Of a stretch of DNA of 64,000 nucleotides, positions 47,861-58,842 are shown in pieces. The notes under the pieces were generated by a model that was given only the letters and a program-made list of their open reading frames with translations, ran no database searches and was not told the DNA's origin. Origin of the DNA: Paramacrobiotus metropolitanus (Eukaryota; Tardigrada; Eutardigrada; Parachela; Macrobiotidae). The stretch lies in the NCBI RefSeq assembly GCF_019649055.1, contig NW_026570295.1, positions 434,001-498,000 of the forward strand, in the 5' to 3' direction. Position numbers and translations under genes: made by a program. Position 1 is the stretch's first letter; each line of letters starts with the position of its first letter.

Positions 47861-49067
47861 AATCACGACGAATGTTGATCTGAAACATTAGGCTTGTACA
47901 GCACACCCAGCCATCCTTATTGTATCACTTACGCGGTTTCGTATTACCTGTTTAAATTGCTATAATATCTGTAGCTGTAACTGTAAGTGTAGCGAGTTCG
48001 CTTAAGCAACCATAACGACGACGTTCGCTTAAGCAGCAACTACAAAACAGTAATCACACAATTCATAATGACACTTTTATGCCATGAAAAAGCGAAAGAA
48101 CGAATATCAACATGTTTACTGTCGTTACCGTAAAATCCAGCTGGTAATTAAATTATGACCAATGCTTTGAAATTAGATTACCGGCTTTTGCAACACCTGT
48201 GCAGATGATAAATGTCCTGGCCTTGAGCTGCAAATTACAGCTCGGCATCTAATTCTGCAAACTCTTTGCTAATGTTTCCAACTAAAAGTGAGCATGAAGG
48301 TAACGTCATTCTTTGCATTGCAGAGGAGCCGCCGCACCATTACCCTTAAATATCAAGATACGTTCTATTTGAACTCTTAAAATAAATTATAAAATGTTAA
48401 ATATCGCTTCAAGGGAAATTTGCCGGAACGTAACTCTATAACACATTCGTGAGCATTTCAGAGAATTTACGCTTTCCCCGCTCCTAACGTTAACAACTTT
48501 TTTGCGTTGCTTTATGGATTTCTATGAAACGACGAAGCCGTGACAATCGTTGCTCTTGGTTTGGTGATTATTTTAGCTTGTGTTTTAAGCGCGCTTCAGT
48601 TCGCGATGACTCTACAGCGGTCTGGACAATGTTGTCTGGACAACCTGGACAACGCCCGCGTGATTCCGCATATAGCACTGAAACCAGCCCGACACCTTCC
48701 GGCTTTACCACCACGGAACCTCCGGGTGCTCTCTCTGCTTAAGTCGCCTTCCAGGCTTCAGCCGATCGTAGCGCTTCACTGTAAATACCGTAAACAAATG
48801 TAATCGTCGAAGTGTTGTAACGAGCTGAAACTGTGTTGTGACATGTCAGAGTTATAGCGGTGGCCTTTGTCTGTTGCAAGTAAATAATTTTTTTCCCAAG
48901 TTATTGTTATGTAAAATTCAGTTCACCTTCAAGTGTAATTTAAGCCGGTAAAAATGGTTTGGAAAAAACTGCATGCTGTCAGTGTCCGTAATTTTTTTGT
49001 GGTTTTGCAGTTCTGTTACCGCGTCAATGATCGCAGTTCCATCGGCGTTCGCTGTGACCATCGCCAA

Positions 49068-49805
49068 TATTCACCATACAAACGAAATTCCTGGCAGCGA
49101 ATGCGTACTATTAATTGTAAAATTCAACACAATTTCCTGTGCTTACCGGTCTCAGTGTGCGACGGCGCCGGTATACTGCTGTCATGGGCCACCACAAAGC
49201 CCTTCGCCGACACCTCCTGCGTCAGCCCCAGCTCCCATCCATCGCACAAACCATGTTTAAAATCCCACTCCGCAGCCACTTCCCATTTGAAGCAGTCATA
49301 CGGACAATGATCTGCATTTAACAGCACAAATATTTTTTATTTATCTGAAACCATTCTTTTCTTCTTTCGTACATATATTTTTTTTAAAAACATTATTCCA
49401 TTTAATGTTCTATCATCTAATCCAAGAATAGTTCTACTTACTATTTTCAATTTTTTTGGAAAAAATCCACAACAAAAGTGACCTTAACGGTCATATTTTT
49501 ATATATTTGAAAAGTATTCCATTGTCATTTTTCCTACTTTATTTTCAAAAATTCTCCATTTTCTGTTTATTTCATATGCTGAAGATGTGTTTTTGAATTC
49601 GCTATGTTTTGCAAAAAACCATTTAAAACCAATAGTGTCCTCAATGGTGAGGAACTCGTCCGGTGCCTGATAGGTGAATTAGCAATTAGCAACACCCGGA
49701 GGACGACCATCTGTTGTCCAGTGCTGCAGAAGGTGACGGTAACCGGCAGCCCACTGCTCGTGGACGGTTGGGGGGACGGTGTACACGGGGTTCTCGGCGT
49801 CCAGG
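49068..49805. other. Inverted segment inside MAM copy 2
   Basis: The segment is the reverse complement of copy 1 positions about 28108-28888, while sequence on both sides stays collinear with copy 1. The left join lies in CCATCGCCA|ATATTCACCATAC and the right join in CCAGGTAT|CAGCAGAGTTTTG. In copy 1 the matching points read GCCGG|ATACCTGG and GGATAATA|AGAG, with short AT-rich inverted similarity. Confidence 0.75.
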
Positions 49806-50398
49806 TATCAGCAGAGTTTTGTTACCCCTGCTATGCAAGGTGGTCTAAAAGCTCGTCATTAGGTTCTGCCGACATGACAGAAATTTTTAAAACTGATGGC
49901 TGCTGATCATAATGTTATACCGGTATTTTGCATGATGATATCGTAGAGTAGTGGCACAATAAGTTTGCACAGCATTTTAATATAGTGTTTCCGCGTTGTG
50001 CCATGCGCAGTAATAGCATGTTTTGCTTGATAAAAAAATGAAATATTTTTTGATAAAAAAATGAAATATTTTTTTTACTCGTACAACACAAATTCTTTTT
50101 TGATCATCCGGTCTTCGTAACTGTTGAGAACGGTAACCTATTCAAGCGCAGTCCCCGTGTTTGCATCCCGAAAATGTCAGAATGTGACTGCGATTTTATC
50201 GGCATAAAATTCATGAGCGATGAATGCGGCAAAAGGTGCTTGTATCGTGATACTTATTAAAGGTTAAAGAAGTTGTTCCTTATTTCACAAACGAATTTCC
50301 ATATTTTTCTTTTTTAAAAAAATACAGGCGACTCGCCTGTCAGTCTTGTTATATACTACATCGTGCCATTCCTCTACGATGTAACTGTGGATAATAAT

Positions 50399-50901
50399 GG
50401 TAGAGGTCAATTACATTTGGGCAACCGATGCGCGTCGGGTAACGGAGTAACGCGTAAAAAACCATCCATGACTTAGCGAAAAAATTATCGTCCAGTCGTA
50501 AGTCGAGTACGCTTCCGCGCCAAGAAAGAAATTGAACACCGAAGTGGAACTGAAAAACTCATTTTTAATGCTGTAATGTGGTAAATGCGGTATTACGTCA
50601 AAAAAGTTAATTATGAGTTTTGGAATGTGACTCTGGGTCGTTGCATTTACTTTTGGTCCAAACACACACAAATTTTGTTGATCTGTGCAGGAGAGTTACG
50701 AGTTACTCGTGGTTTGGGTAATGGTTGCGCTTCGACGTCGAAGCGCAACGCTTACGCGGACAAGTAAGCTGAAAACCCATCCCAGATTTTGTGACTGCGA
50801 ATCAGAATGTTTGCTTGTTTACGCGCTGTTACGTCATATTTTTTACGCGTTTCCCCGTTACCCGACGCGCAACGCTTACCCAAATGTAATTGACCTCCAC
50901 C
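50399..50901. mobile_element. 503-bp MITE with ~60-bp inverted ends
   Basis: The left end GGTAGAGGTCAATTACATTT and right end (inverted GGTGGAGGTCAATTACATTT) stay similar for about 60 bp, through CGCGTCGGGTAACGG and CGCGTAAAAAA. AAT flanks both sides (50396-50398 and 50902-50904), a possible 3-bp target duplication. The aligned place in copy 1 (near 29465) has no such insert. No coding region. The centre holds a perfect 26-bp palindrome at 50724-50749. Confidence 0.75.
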
Positions 50902-52148
50902 AATGATCATTCATCAGCATGTTGTGGTCAGTGCCAACAGTAATAAAGTGACAGTATTTAGACAACCGATGGGGAGTGACGTTTCGCACGTGTTGAAACG
51001 AAATGTAAAGTTCACATTACTGCCATTTGCTCCGCAGGCGACATCTTCCTGGTGAACCACTGCTTCTTCGACAGCGACCCGGCGGCCATTGGTGGTTCTG
51101 GCCACGTCGATCGGCCGTCCGCTCGCCCGTCGTGACCTTTGGGCTGAGCACAGCCAGGGCCGCATCTCCTTCTGGTACAACAGCCACGGCCAGTCCCGGC
51201 CACAACAACCGGGGAGTGATCGTCATATGGACGCCGCCGTGCACAACGTGGAGGCGGCCATCGAGATCCCGCTCCTCATCCAGGTCATTCCCGGCCGCTG
51301 GAACTACGTCCACCAGACCGCCATCATCCCCAAGGGCGTCCACTACGCCGTGGTCTTCACCACGCAGACACGCTGCGAATTCTTTTTATGACTGTCGATG
51401 AAATCCTTATGGAGAAAAGCTCGTTAAGAAAAACCAAGAAACATTCGTTATCCATTATTTGGCACATCGACAACGTCAGTTATCCGTCAATAGATGCAGG
51501 GTTTGTGTCTGAATGAGCCCTTCCAAGTGGGTGAATGAAATTGAATTTCCGTGGGGTGGACGCGTGAAGAATGCATGTGTCCCGCATGTAGCTGGAATTC
51601 GAAGGAATATTCGCCGCGCGTGATTTCGTTACTGGTTTGGATGCGTTCCCTCTGGCGGAGATCGGACCCGTGGTGAGTTGTCTGGAATTAACGACACCGC
51701 GACCGCCTGTTTCCGTTACCACGACGGGACCGGCCACCCTCCTTACGGTGCCCACGACGCTACCAGATTATTATCGCTCCTTAAAAAAGGCCTACGATAT
51801 ACGGTGCGATATACGGTAGGCTCCTAAACGTCACAACGGAGTACCCTTACCGGACCGTCATACGATAAGTGTGACGGTAAGTGATGATCCTATCGTTATT
51901 CTGGTGTGGGCGTACCGTTGCTTTTTGCGAAGTAGCAACCGCCACCTTTGGCATGTACTTGGATATCAGTTCCGCTCGATCCAATGAATTCTTGAATTCT
52001 GATTGGTTGTTCGTATCTCTTTATGCTTTTTGCTGATTAAAAAACTGCATGCAGCAAGAAAAAAGGGAAAGTTTTTTATCTCTTTTGGATATTTTTGAGG
52101 TTTTTTGCAGTTTACTGTAAGTGTAGTCACGTTCTTTTGTTACTGGAA

Positions 52149-53446
52149 ATGGAGGCTCCGACACCACCAACGTCTGAAGCAGGCCTTGATATTCCTAATG
52201 TTCGAGTGCTAAAATGTCGATTTAACGCCACTTCTGATCTCGTTCTCCTGGACCTCGTCAAGCATTACAATCCCTATGTCGCGGACAATAAAAGTGCTGC
52301 TTGGAAAGATATCGTGAGAGCTTTGAATGACACTAAGGTAAGAATCAACCGTTGTTACCAACAATGATGTGTTTATAAAAAGTGTAAGTAATTTCCGTGC
52401 TTCTGTGATTACTCAACCACGACTGTATTTCTTAGATTTTTGTGAAACCTGTGACGGAAAGAGCTGCTAAGGATCGGCTTGCAAATTTGGTCACCTGGTT
52501 CAAAGCAAAAGATTTGCGAAATAAAAGCCGCAGTGGTACCGAGGAGCAATATGGACGCATGGAAATCTTCCTCACCGAGATATGTGAACTTATAAAGGGA
52601 TCCGAGGATGCGGAGGCGGAAAAGAAACGCGCAGCTACTCAAGCACAGAAAGAGCGCCAAGAAATCTCCAACATTATGAAAACTGCTGGCGAACACGGCC
52701 GCAAAATTCCAAACGATGAGGAAGACCACCTGAATTTGGCAACATGTACGTGTGAAAGACCATAAAAGCGTTAATTTTAAAATTAAAACGGAAAATTAAC
52801 TTCTCTTAATAATTTTATTATTTACTTCCATTTTATTAGTTAAGGCGAAGCACAACAATTATAATTTATTTATGCATAACACATGCGCTGCAGCAGTTAA
52901 ATTAATGCATTTCAAAAGTTTAAAATTCTAGTAATTTAAGTGAGACTTGTTTACATTTTCTGTCAATAATAAATTAGTTTTTTTTTTGTAAATTTAATAG
53001 CAGCGGCTTCTTCGCGGGATTTAAACAAGGAGGAATGGATGCAGGAGACGGGCTGTGGCGAGCAAGATTGGGTCGAAGAACTGAAGACTCGAGAGGTCCT
53101 AAAACATTCGGCAAAGCGTATGAAAATTTCCCCGCGAAAATTTAAGTTTGTTGGATGTCCCAAAAAACCGCTGGAGAAAAAGCTCCGCACGTCGCGCTCA
53201 AATGCGGCAAAAGCCCAGAATGTTGATGTTGAAGAGAAGTGGCTCGACAACTTTAAGGAGTCAGACAATAAGCGCCTGGAGTTCGAAAAATCAAAAGCCG
53301 CTGAAGAAATGGCCGCTAAAATGAAACTGGCCGAAGATGCTAAAGAAGTGCGCTTAAAGGAACTAGAAGTGGAGAAATTACGTCTTCAGGTCGACCTGAA
53401 AAAAATTGAAAACGAAAAAAATCAGGAAAAATATTATGGCTTGTAG
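52149..53446 (+). CDS. Myb/SANT-like DNA-binding protein of the Harbinger-like element, 314 aa
   Basis: Exons 52149-52337, 52436-52745 and 53001-53446 join in phase (0, then 1) to 315 codons including the stop. The N-terminal part (DLVLLDLVKHYNPYVADN, AAWKDIVRALND) is the Myb/SANT-like trihelix pattern with spaced aromatic residues. The middle (RAAKDRLANLVTWFKAKDLR, EEQYGRMEIFLTEICELI) completes it, and a Lys/Glu-rich coiled coil closes the protein (residues about 235-314). In Harbinger elements such a protein helps carry the transposase to the nucleus and to the element ends. The gene shows no break and could still be translated. ATG 52149 is chosen because the MEAPTPP start fits; an in-frame upstream start at 52095 is not excluded. 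Confidence 0.8.
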
Positions 53447-53452
53447 ATTTTT

Positions 53453-54670
53453 TTAATCTCGCAAATACTCTTCGAGAAATGGTGGTTCTAAATTAAAATA
53501 CTGGCTAGCCTGATTTGGATACAAACAGTTTCTGCAGTTCGTCAGTAACACAGCAATTCTGAAAATCTTATTAACAGGTTTCTCAAATATCTTCATCTGC
53601 TTTTTAAAATCAACAAAGGCAAATTCTTTGACGACTTCCTTGAAGCCCCACTCAACAGATTCCCTTACTGTCGACATAGCCTCGTTGATAGCTTCTTTCA
53701 GGGGATTACTGGCTGCCTCTACTTGGGAAAATGGATTAATTAACAGATCTTTGCGGCCGTAACCAGAATCTCCGTAGATGTAAAACTTCTGCTGAAAATT
53801 AGCCTGCTTGTCTCTGAACTGCTGTAGGAAATTACTTTCTGCAAAGAGTCGGCTGTCGTGCATCGATCCTTCTTTACCACCATAAAGGTTACCAATCATT
53901 CCTACAAAAAGCACAAGATATTATAATATCAGTGAATTAATTCCGAATTTAGCCAAAAATTTTATAGCTCAGATATTCACTAAACAATGCATACGTGCAT
54001 AAAAAAATATAGCATAAATGTTAATTTTTATTTACCGTTTGGAAAGAGAACAGACTGCCACTTGGTGCAGTGAAATCTTTTGTGACCGCTGTACATAATC
54101 CGCTGATATCTTTTAGGCCGACATATTTCTCGTGCAGTTCCATCTATAAATCCAATCACACCAGGATAAACACCGCCTTTCGCTGTGATGGCGCGCGAAA
54201 ATTCGTCGAAGTCTCCTTCCATTAACCAGCGCTGCTCAAGGTCACGAAGTAAATGAGACCAGTGTGCGTCTATTGTTTCCAGAGTGTGATAAAAAATTCT
54301 CATCAAAGATCCATGAGAGCGACCAAAGATGGCTCGCAGATCACACCATCGATTTGGGTACGACATCCGTCGTAATACGATACACAGCGCTTCCGTTCCT
54401 GTACACCTATCCCGTTCCGAAGTTCGAACTGATTCCGGAATACGCAGGGCAACTCGCAGCCTATCAATATCATCTTTTCTAACTCGAAACATTCTCCAGC
54501 AGTCAACATCAGAAAAGCGATCAAGATCAAATGCCTGCTCAGCCCACACTTCCTGAGTTTCACGATATCGAGCCGCATCCTGTCTTTTTTTTCAGGAGTC
54601 TCAAGGCCGTAAACCGTTTTTTATCTATTCTACCAGTTCTCAGTAGATTCGCAATTATAAACCACCGCAT
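53453..54670 (-). CDS. PIF/Harbinger-like DDE transposase, one homopolymer frameshift
   Basis: Exons 54670-54036 and 53901-53453. Removing one base from the run of eight T (54585-54592 on the plus strand) gives exactly 361 codons, a normal length. The N-terminal part (CWRMFRVRKDDIDRLRVALR, TEALCIVLRRMSYPNRW, LRAIFGRSHGSLMRIF) is the helix-turn-helix region of DDE_Tnp_4 proteins. Catalytic residues: Asp in GFIDGT (codon 54142-54144), Asp in YGDSGYGR (53768-53770), Glu in ESVEWGF (53651-53653). It would cut and join DNA at the element ends in the nucleus. The shift in a homopolymer may be a sequencing error, so this copy may or may not be active. Without the correction, translation would have to begin downstream of 54592, leaving about 333 codons that still contain all three catalytic residues. 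Confidence 0.82.
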
Positions 54671-54892
54671 TCTAGCTATCGAAAAATTCCGTAAAATAAA
54701 ACGCTAGTGTTGAAAACTGACTTCGTTTTTTGCAAACATAAAATGGATTAATGAGTGTATAATTATTCACCGTACACCGTGTTATCCCGGCTGCGATCAC
54801 ACAGGTTGTGCGCCGGTGCGCTTCCGGTGCGGTCGGCATCGACCGTATATCGCTACCGTCTACCGGGCCTGTAGGGCGATAATAATCTGGTA

Positions 54893-57800
54893 CCGTTGTG
54901 TTGCGTACGCTGATTGAAGTTTTCCTACTTGGTATTCGCGACAGTAATTTTTCCTGTTTAGTCGGCATGTTGGACTTTTCCATTATTCCGGCTAAATTGT
55001 CCACTTTAATTTTGTATAAATGGTGCTTAATTACATACATGCCAATTGAGCCAGGCGCATTCCACCGGCAACAGCTAGTAACGGTTTCAGTGAGGTAGGG
55101 GTCATGGTCGATCCGAGTAGGCTATGTACCTGGTGTTACGTAGCATGGATCCACTTTCGTTTGTACCGAATTAGCAGGGATCTACTTTTATACAACGAGA
55201 CATTTTGGTTCTGGTTTGAATTCGTTGCCAGTATGGAATCGCATAATCGAATCACAGTCGACGAAATCGTTTGGAATGGTGACAAAAACGTTTAGTACTC
55301 GTAGTCGCTGTATAATCTCATAAACGAATAAAAGCAGTGCTGTTATAATACGTAATACTTTGAATTTTTTCGGTTACAAGGAAAAGAGTTACTGTACTGT
55401 ATTTTCACGAGTTTAAAGAAACGAAAATTAAAAATATAATATCTTCCCTAAACATAATATTCACGGAATCACGTGAGGTACGTACATACATACGGTATGT
55501 CACGTATGTGTGTGTCGGTTATCGCGATGCGGCAGTTACCTTCAAAATTTTAACAAAAAAGCCGGCGTCCAGCTGAGTCGCTGCAGCTGCTCGCGCACTG
55601 CAAATTAACGGGATCTGCATACCCTGCGGCAAACACAATTTGTCTTTTCGTGCAGATTTCTTCCTACTAAGAGCTTTTACTTGATAGTTTTGTCTCCCAC
55701 AATTTATGAATCACGTTTTCTTTTGTTTAGCTCCTTTCTGCCTTTCATATGCACTGTGCGGTACATGATCACTGTGTACCGCACAGTCATATGCACTGTG
55801 CGGAACCAGCATATCACATTGTGCATCGAAGGATGGATGGGTCAGTTTTTCCAGTGTTAGCATCTACAGAGAACAGCATCTACCTTCTCTCGTTATTCAA
55901 AGCATTTGAGCGCGTTCTTGTACAAAAGCGCCCAACACTCTACCGACCACCACCGTCACCACGGCCCAGAGCACCACGACCTCCTCCACCCTGTCCACCA
56001 CCACGTCTGCACCCGCAATCCCCTGACGTGCTCTTTCGCGGAGAATCTGTGCGGATGGACCACAGAGACGACGGACACCTTCCAATGGCAGCGCGTCAAC
56101 ACCGTCACTACATCGCCGCAAAACATCATTGCGCAGCCCGATACCGATGGTAAACAACAAGTTTTGCCTTTGACACTTGTGGATTTTCCCTGTTTCCTGT
56201 TTGCACTCCAGCTGTTGTAGGGTGATTCGTGTTCGCGTAAGGCACCGAGCTGAGCAACGCCGATCGCGCGCATCTGGTATCCAATTCAATCGCACTCCGT
56301 GCAAGGGCGGTTCTGCGCTTCTTCGTGTACCCCACAGCGGCGGCCGGCGATGGAATCTACCTTAACCTGAATTTCGCCGACGGTGAGCAGTGACGATTTC
56401 GCGAGAGATCCTCGGCTTGACGACCATCAACAGATGGGCTTAAATACCGCTTAATACAGCGTACTATTCGAGACACTCTCCGGGAATTCAGCGTACGTTG
56501 GCTCGAATAATTCTTGATTTAAAATGGATTTAACCAGCCCGAGATGGGGTGAATGGTATCATTGGTACTGTATGTAAAAGCCAAGCATACTGTAAATTAT
56601 TGTCAGATAGGTATTGATTTATTTTTGATATACGCAGACAAATTTTGTTCACTGTTTAATAAACCAGTGGTTTTTTATTTAACTGTCAGTACTGTAATGT
56701 TTTGAAAAAAACAAGATTCTTGTACGGAAGCAGAATGTTTATCGGCTGCATTGAGGCGAAAAAATAAAAGTTTTTGCGCATTTGCGAAATTGAATTTGGA
56801 AAAATTTTACGGAGGAATTGGCAGTTGGGTAAAAACCATTTGATTGCCTGTTTGTATTCCCTTTTCAGATCTGGTATTCCTAGGACCGCCGGGAAATGGG
56901 AAGGTAAGGCGGTCGCAAAATCACGGGTCCCCGACGATTTGCAGACGTTCGTCTGCAGATGGTGTAAAGTTTTAGGAAAGGCGTAGACGAGTGTTTCACT
57001 AAATAAATAATTTAAGAAAGTCAACGCAGAATAGTTGGTTGTTTCGGCAATAATGAAATCTACCATCCATTGTGAATTTTTTATTCTTTACTTTTTCCGT
57101 CATTTGATTTTTGTTGCAGATTGTTATCAGTGCTGGTGTGGTGAGCATCCGCCGTTTCGGCCTCGATTAAATCACTTTCGCACCGGAGGGCGAGGTGGTC
57201 TTTGGCAACAGCCCCGTTTTCCTGACGACGACTCCCCGCACCACCACCCAACGCAGCACGCCCACGCCGCAGCCGGCAGTCAGCGACGCTATGTTGACCT
57301 GCTCCTTCGCCACAGACTTGTGCGGCTGGCGGACGCATCCGGAATCGGAGGGCGTCGGGCAGCGCGTTCTGAACGCCGGCGCGACCAACCTCCCGGCGAC
57401 GACTTCCGACATCGAAAGTATTTAATCGAAAATTTCGCAAAAAAACCAATAATCAGAAGCGTCACACGAAATATCGAGTAGGAAATGCATTAATACATAA
57501 TATATGAAATCTTTATCGACAATCATCGATAATTGTTTTGTAAATCTTTTTTCTGTTAAGTTTTTTAAATGTGGAATATCTAGATGGGTTTTTTTCCCGG
57601 TTTGTGGCCTTCCGCGGCACGTCAGCAGCGGATTTGTCGCAGGTTCTCTTGGTAAGTCGGCAGTTTTTGAACGATCTAGCATGGTATATTTCTTTCAGTT
57701 TCAGGTACTACAACCTTGGAGTGTCCACCGGAATTTCCTATCTGGGACGGCAATTGACCGTTACAAGGCGATAATATCTGGCGCCATCACGGATTGAGGG

Positions 57801-58078
57801 AACTGCCGATCCGGACTAAGAACGGATCCGAATTTCTATCAATACTACGGGACCTATGTCGGTAAATACCCTGCAAATAATTTAAAGGAATACACATTGG
57901 CATATAAATGTATAAATTTACAGAGACTAAAATAGAGATAATATTGCAGTTAAATCCATATTGCGGTATGCCGAAGCGCATTTCGAGGCCGACATCGGCT
58001 TCCACGTGACCTTCGTCGCCGAGCACAGCTGGTGCGGTACCCCCGTGGCCATCGACTCCGTTTCCGTTGAAGAAGGTC
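54893..58078 (+). pseudogene. MAM gene copy 2, second part, decayed
   Basis: After the Harbinger-like element the copy resumes collinear with copy 1 from 30338. Remnants: 55218-55292 (exon 7 type, VDEIVWNGDKNV), 55935-56148 (exon 8 type, TCSFAENLCGWTTETTDTFQ), 56220-56490 (exon 9 type, shifted), 57119-57417 (exon 10 type, SIRRFGLD, a TAA stop in place of Glu, ITFAPEGEV, CSFATDLCGW), 57593-57840 (exon 11 type, FVAFRGTSAADLSQVLL, later shifted) and 57963-58073 (only the last part of exon 14, EAHFEADIGFHVTFVAEHSW). Exons 12, 13 and the first two thirds of exon 14 are missing. The exon 14 donor is still GT here. Not translatable as a whole. Confidence 0.75.
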
Positions 58079-58104
58079 CGTTTCCGCCTTTTCTGTGTTG
58101 TATT

Positions 58105-58187
58105 ATTTGTTGTCTTTTTTGGATGTGTGTTGTCTTTTTTGGATGTGTGTTGTCTTTTTGGATGTTGTTTTTTTGGATGTGTGTTGT
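58105..58187 (+). repeat. Minisatellite, ~20-bp unit, about four copies
   Basis: Units of the form TGTTGTCTTTTTTGGATGTG are repeated head to tail, the last two shortened. They lie just after the truncated exon of MAM copy 2. Confidence 0.75.
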
Positions 58188-58289
58188 CTAACAGGAATCT
58201 TGCGATGCAATATACTTGGAAAGAATTAATCGAAATATTAGCATTGCTGCAAAATCAATACAAATACTAGTTAGTAAATCAATACCGTC

Positions 58290-58575
58290 CCGGGGAAATA
58301 CCGAAATAGCCGAAAAACCGCCGCGTTGGTCGGTGCACTGTGAGCACACTGGAAGGCAAGTGGGTCAGAACTATCCCCGCTATCCAGCCCGCTCAAAGGA
58401 CTTGGAACTGTCCCTTATAAAGAGGGGTGGCGGCCAGTGCTTTGAGCGACTGGAAGTGGAGCAGATCCGCCACCGCTCCCAGTGCGGACAGCCACTGAAC
58501 GACCACGGCCGAGCAACCCGACAAGCTGGACATTGACCCCGTCCCGGGGAAGTAGCCGAAAAACCGCCGCGTCTG
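58290..58575 (+). repeat. Direct repeat, ~35-40 bp, ~250 bp apart
   Basis: CCGTCCCGGGGAA and AGCCGAAAAACCGCCGCG occur together at about 58289-58325 and 58538-58573, the first with a few extra bases between them. The GC-rich DNA between them is open in several frames but shows no domain. It may be a fragment of an unidentified element. Confidence 0.5.
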
Positions 58576-58842
58576 GTATTTCACGGAAGAGGGATTCATT
58601 CGCGACGAACGAACCGATGTTATCACTGGTACAGACATATGTTGAATTGATTCCTGGAATTTTGAATTTAGTCTTTTTAATTTCATCGATTTTACTCCTT
58701 GCTAAACCCGTATCAATTTTTTAAATGTTATTTCGGAAATTTTCCGTTTTGAATTTTTAAAAATTGTTGTTTAATTTTTCCCGTGAATCTTTTTGAAGTT
58801 TTTTTTATAATTTGTGTGGATGACAACGAAGCATGATATCTA

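Larger units (their letters stand above)
46675..48545. repeat. Right copy of the ~2-kb direct duplication
   Basis: This matches 18181-20140 in the same orientation, including gene, promoter and about 800 bp of upstream DNA. It ends near the word GCTTTATGGATTT at 48508, after which an unrelated frame with MAM-linker-like text (SPTPSGFTTTEPPG, about 48690-48735) begins. Confidence 0.75.
48900..51762 (+). pseudogene. MAM gene copy 2, first part, decayed and internally inverted
   Basis: The copy aligns with copy 1 from about 27955: the segment from GTAATTTAAGCCGGTAA to CCATCGCC, then exon remnants. Between about 49068 and 49805 the order is reversed: the WEVAAEWDFKHGLCDGW exon lies on the minus strand (49140-49310), and the MAM end with linker (CSTGQQ-like) follows it. 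From 49805 the plus-strand alignment resumes. At 51035-51385 an exon reads FLVNHCFFDSDPAA, ARRDLWAEHSQGRISFWYN and WNYVHQTAIIPKGVHYAVVF across two frames. A linker exon (PVSVTTTGPATLLTVPTTL) near 51700-51760 is cut by a transposon. Not translatable. Confidence 0.72.
51763..54890. mobile_element. PIF/Harbinger-like DNA transposon, 3.1 kb, two genes
   Basis: The terminal inverted repeat CCAGATTATTATCGC is at 51763-51777 and, inverted, at 54876-54890. Further in, CGATATACGGT words repeat near both ends. TA flanks both sides (a TAC/TAC reading is also possible). Harbinger elements usually make 3-bp duplications, and the related ISL2EU group makes TA. Inside are a Myb/SANT-like gene on the plus strand and a DDE transposase on the minus strand, the two-gene layout of this superfamily. 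It interrupts a Thr-rich linker exon of MAM copy 2, and copy 1 keeps the uninterrupted site near 30325-30340. Confidence 0.85.

Noticed and set aside
58393-58686. Minus-strand open frame of 97 codons in GC-rich DNA
   Set aside because: No family was recognised and the region contains a direct repeat. It was kept only as a repeat.
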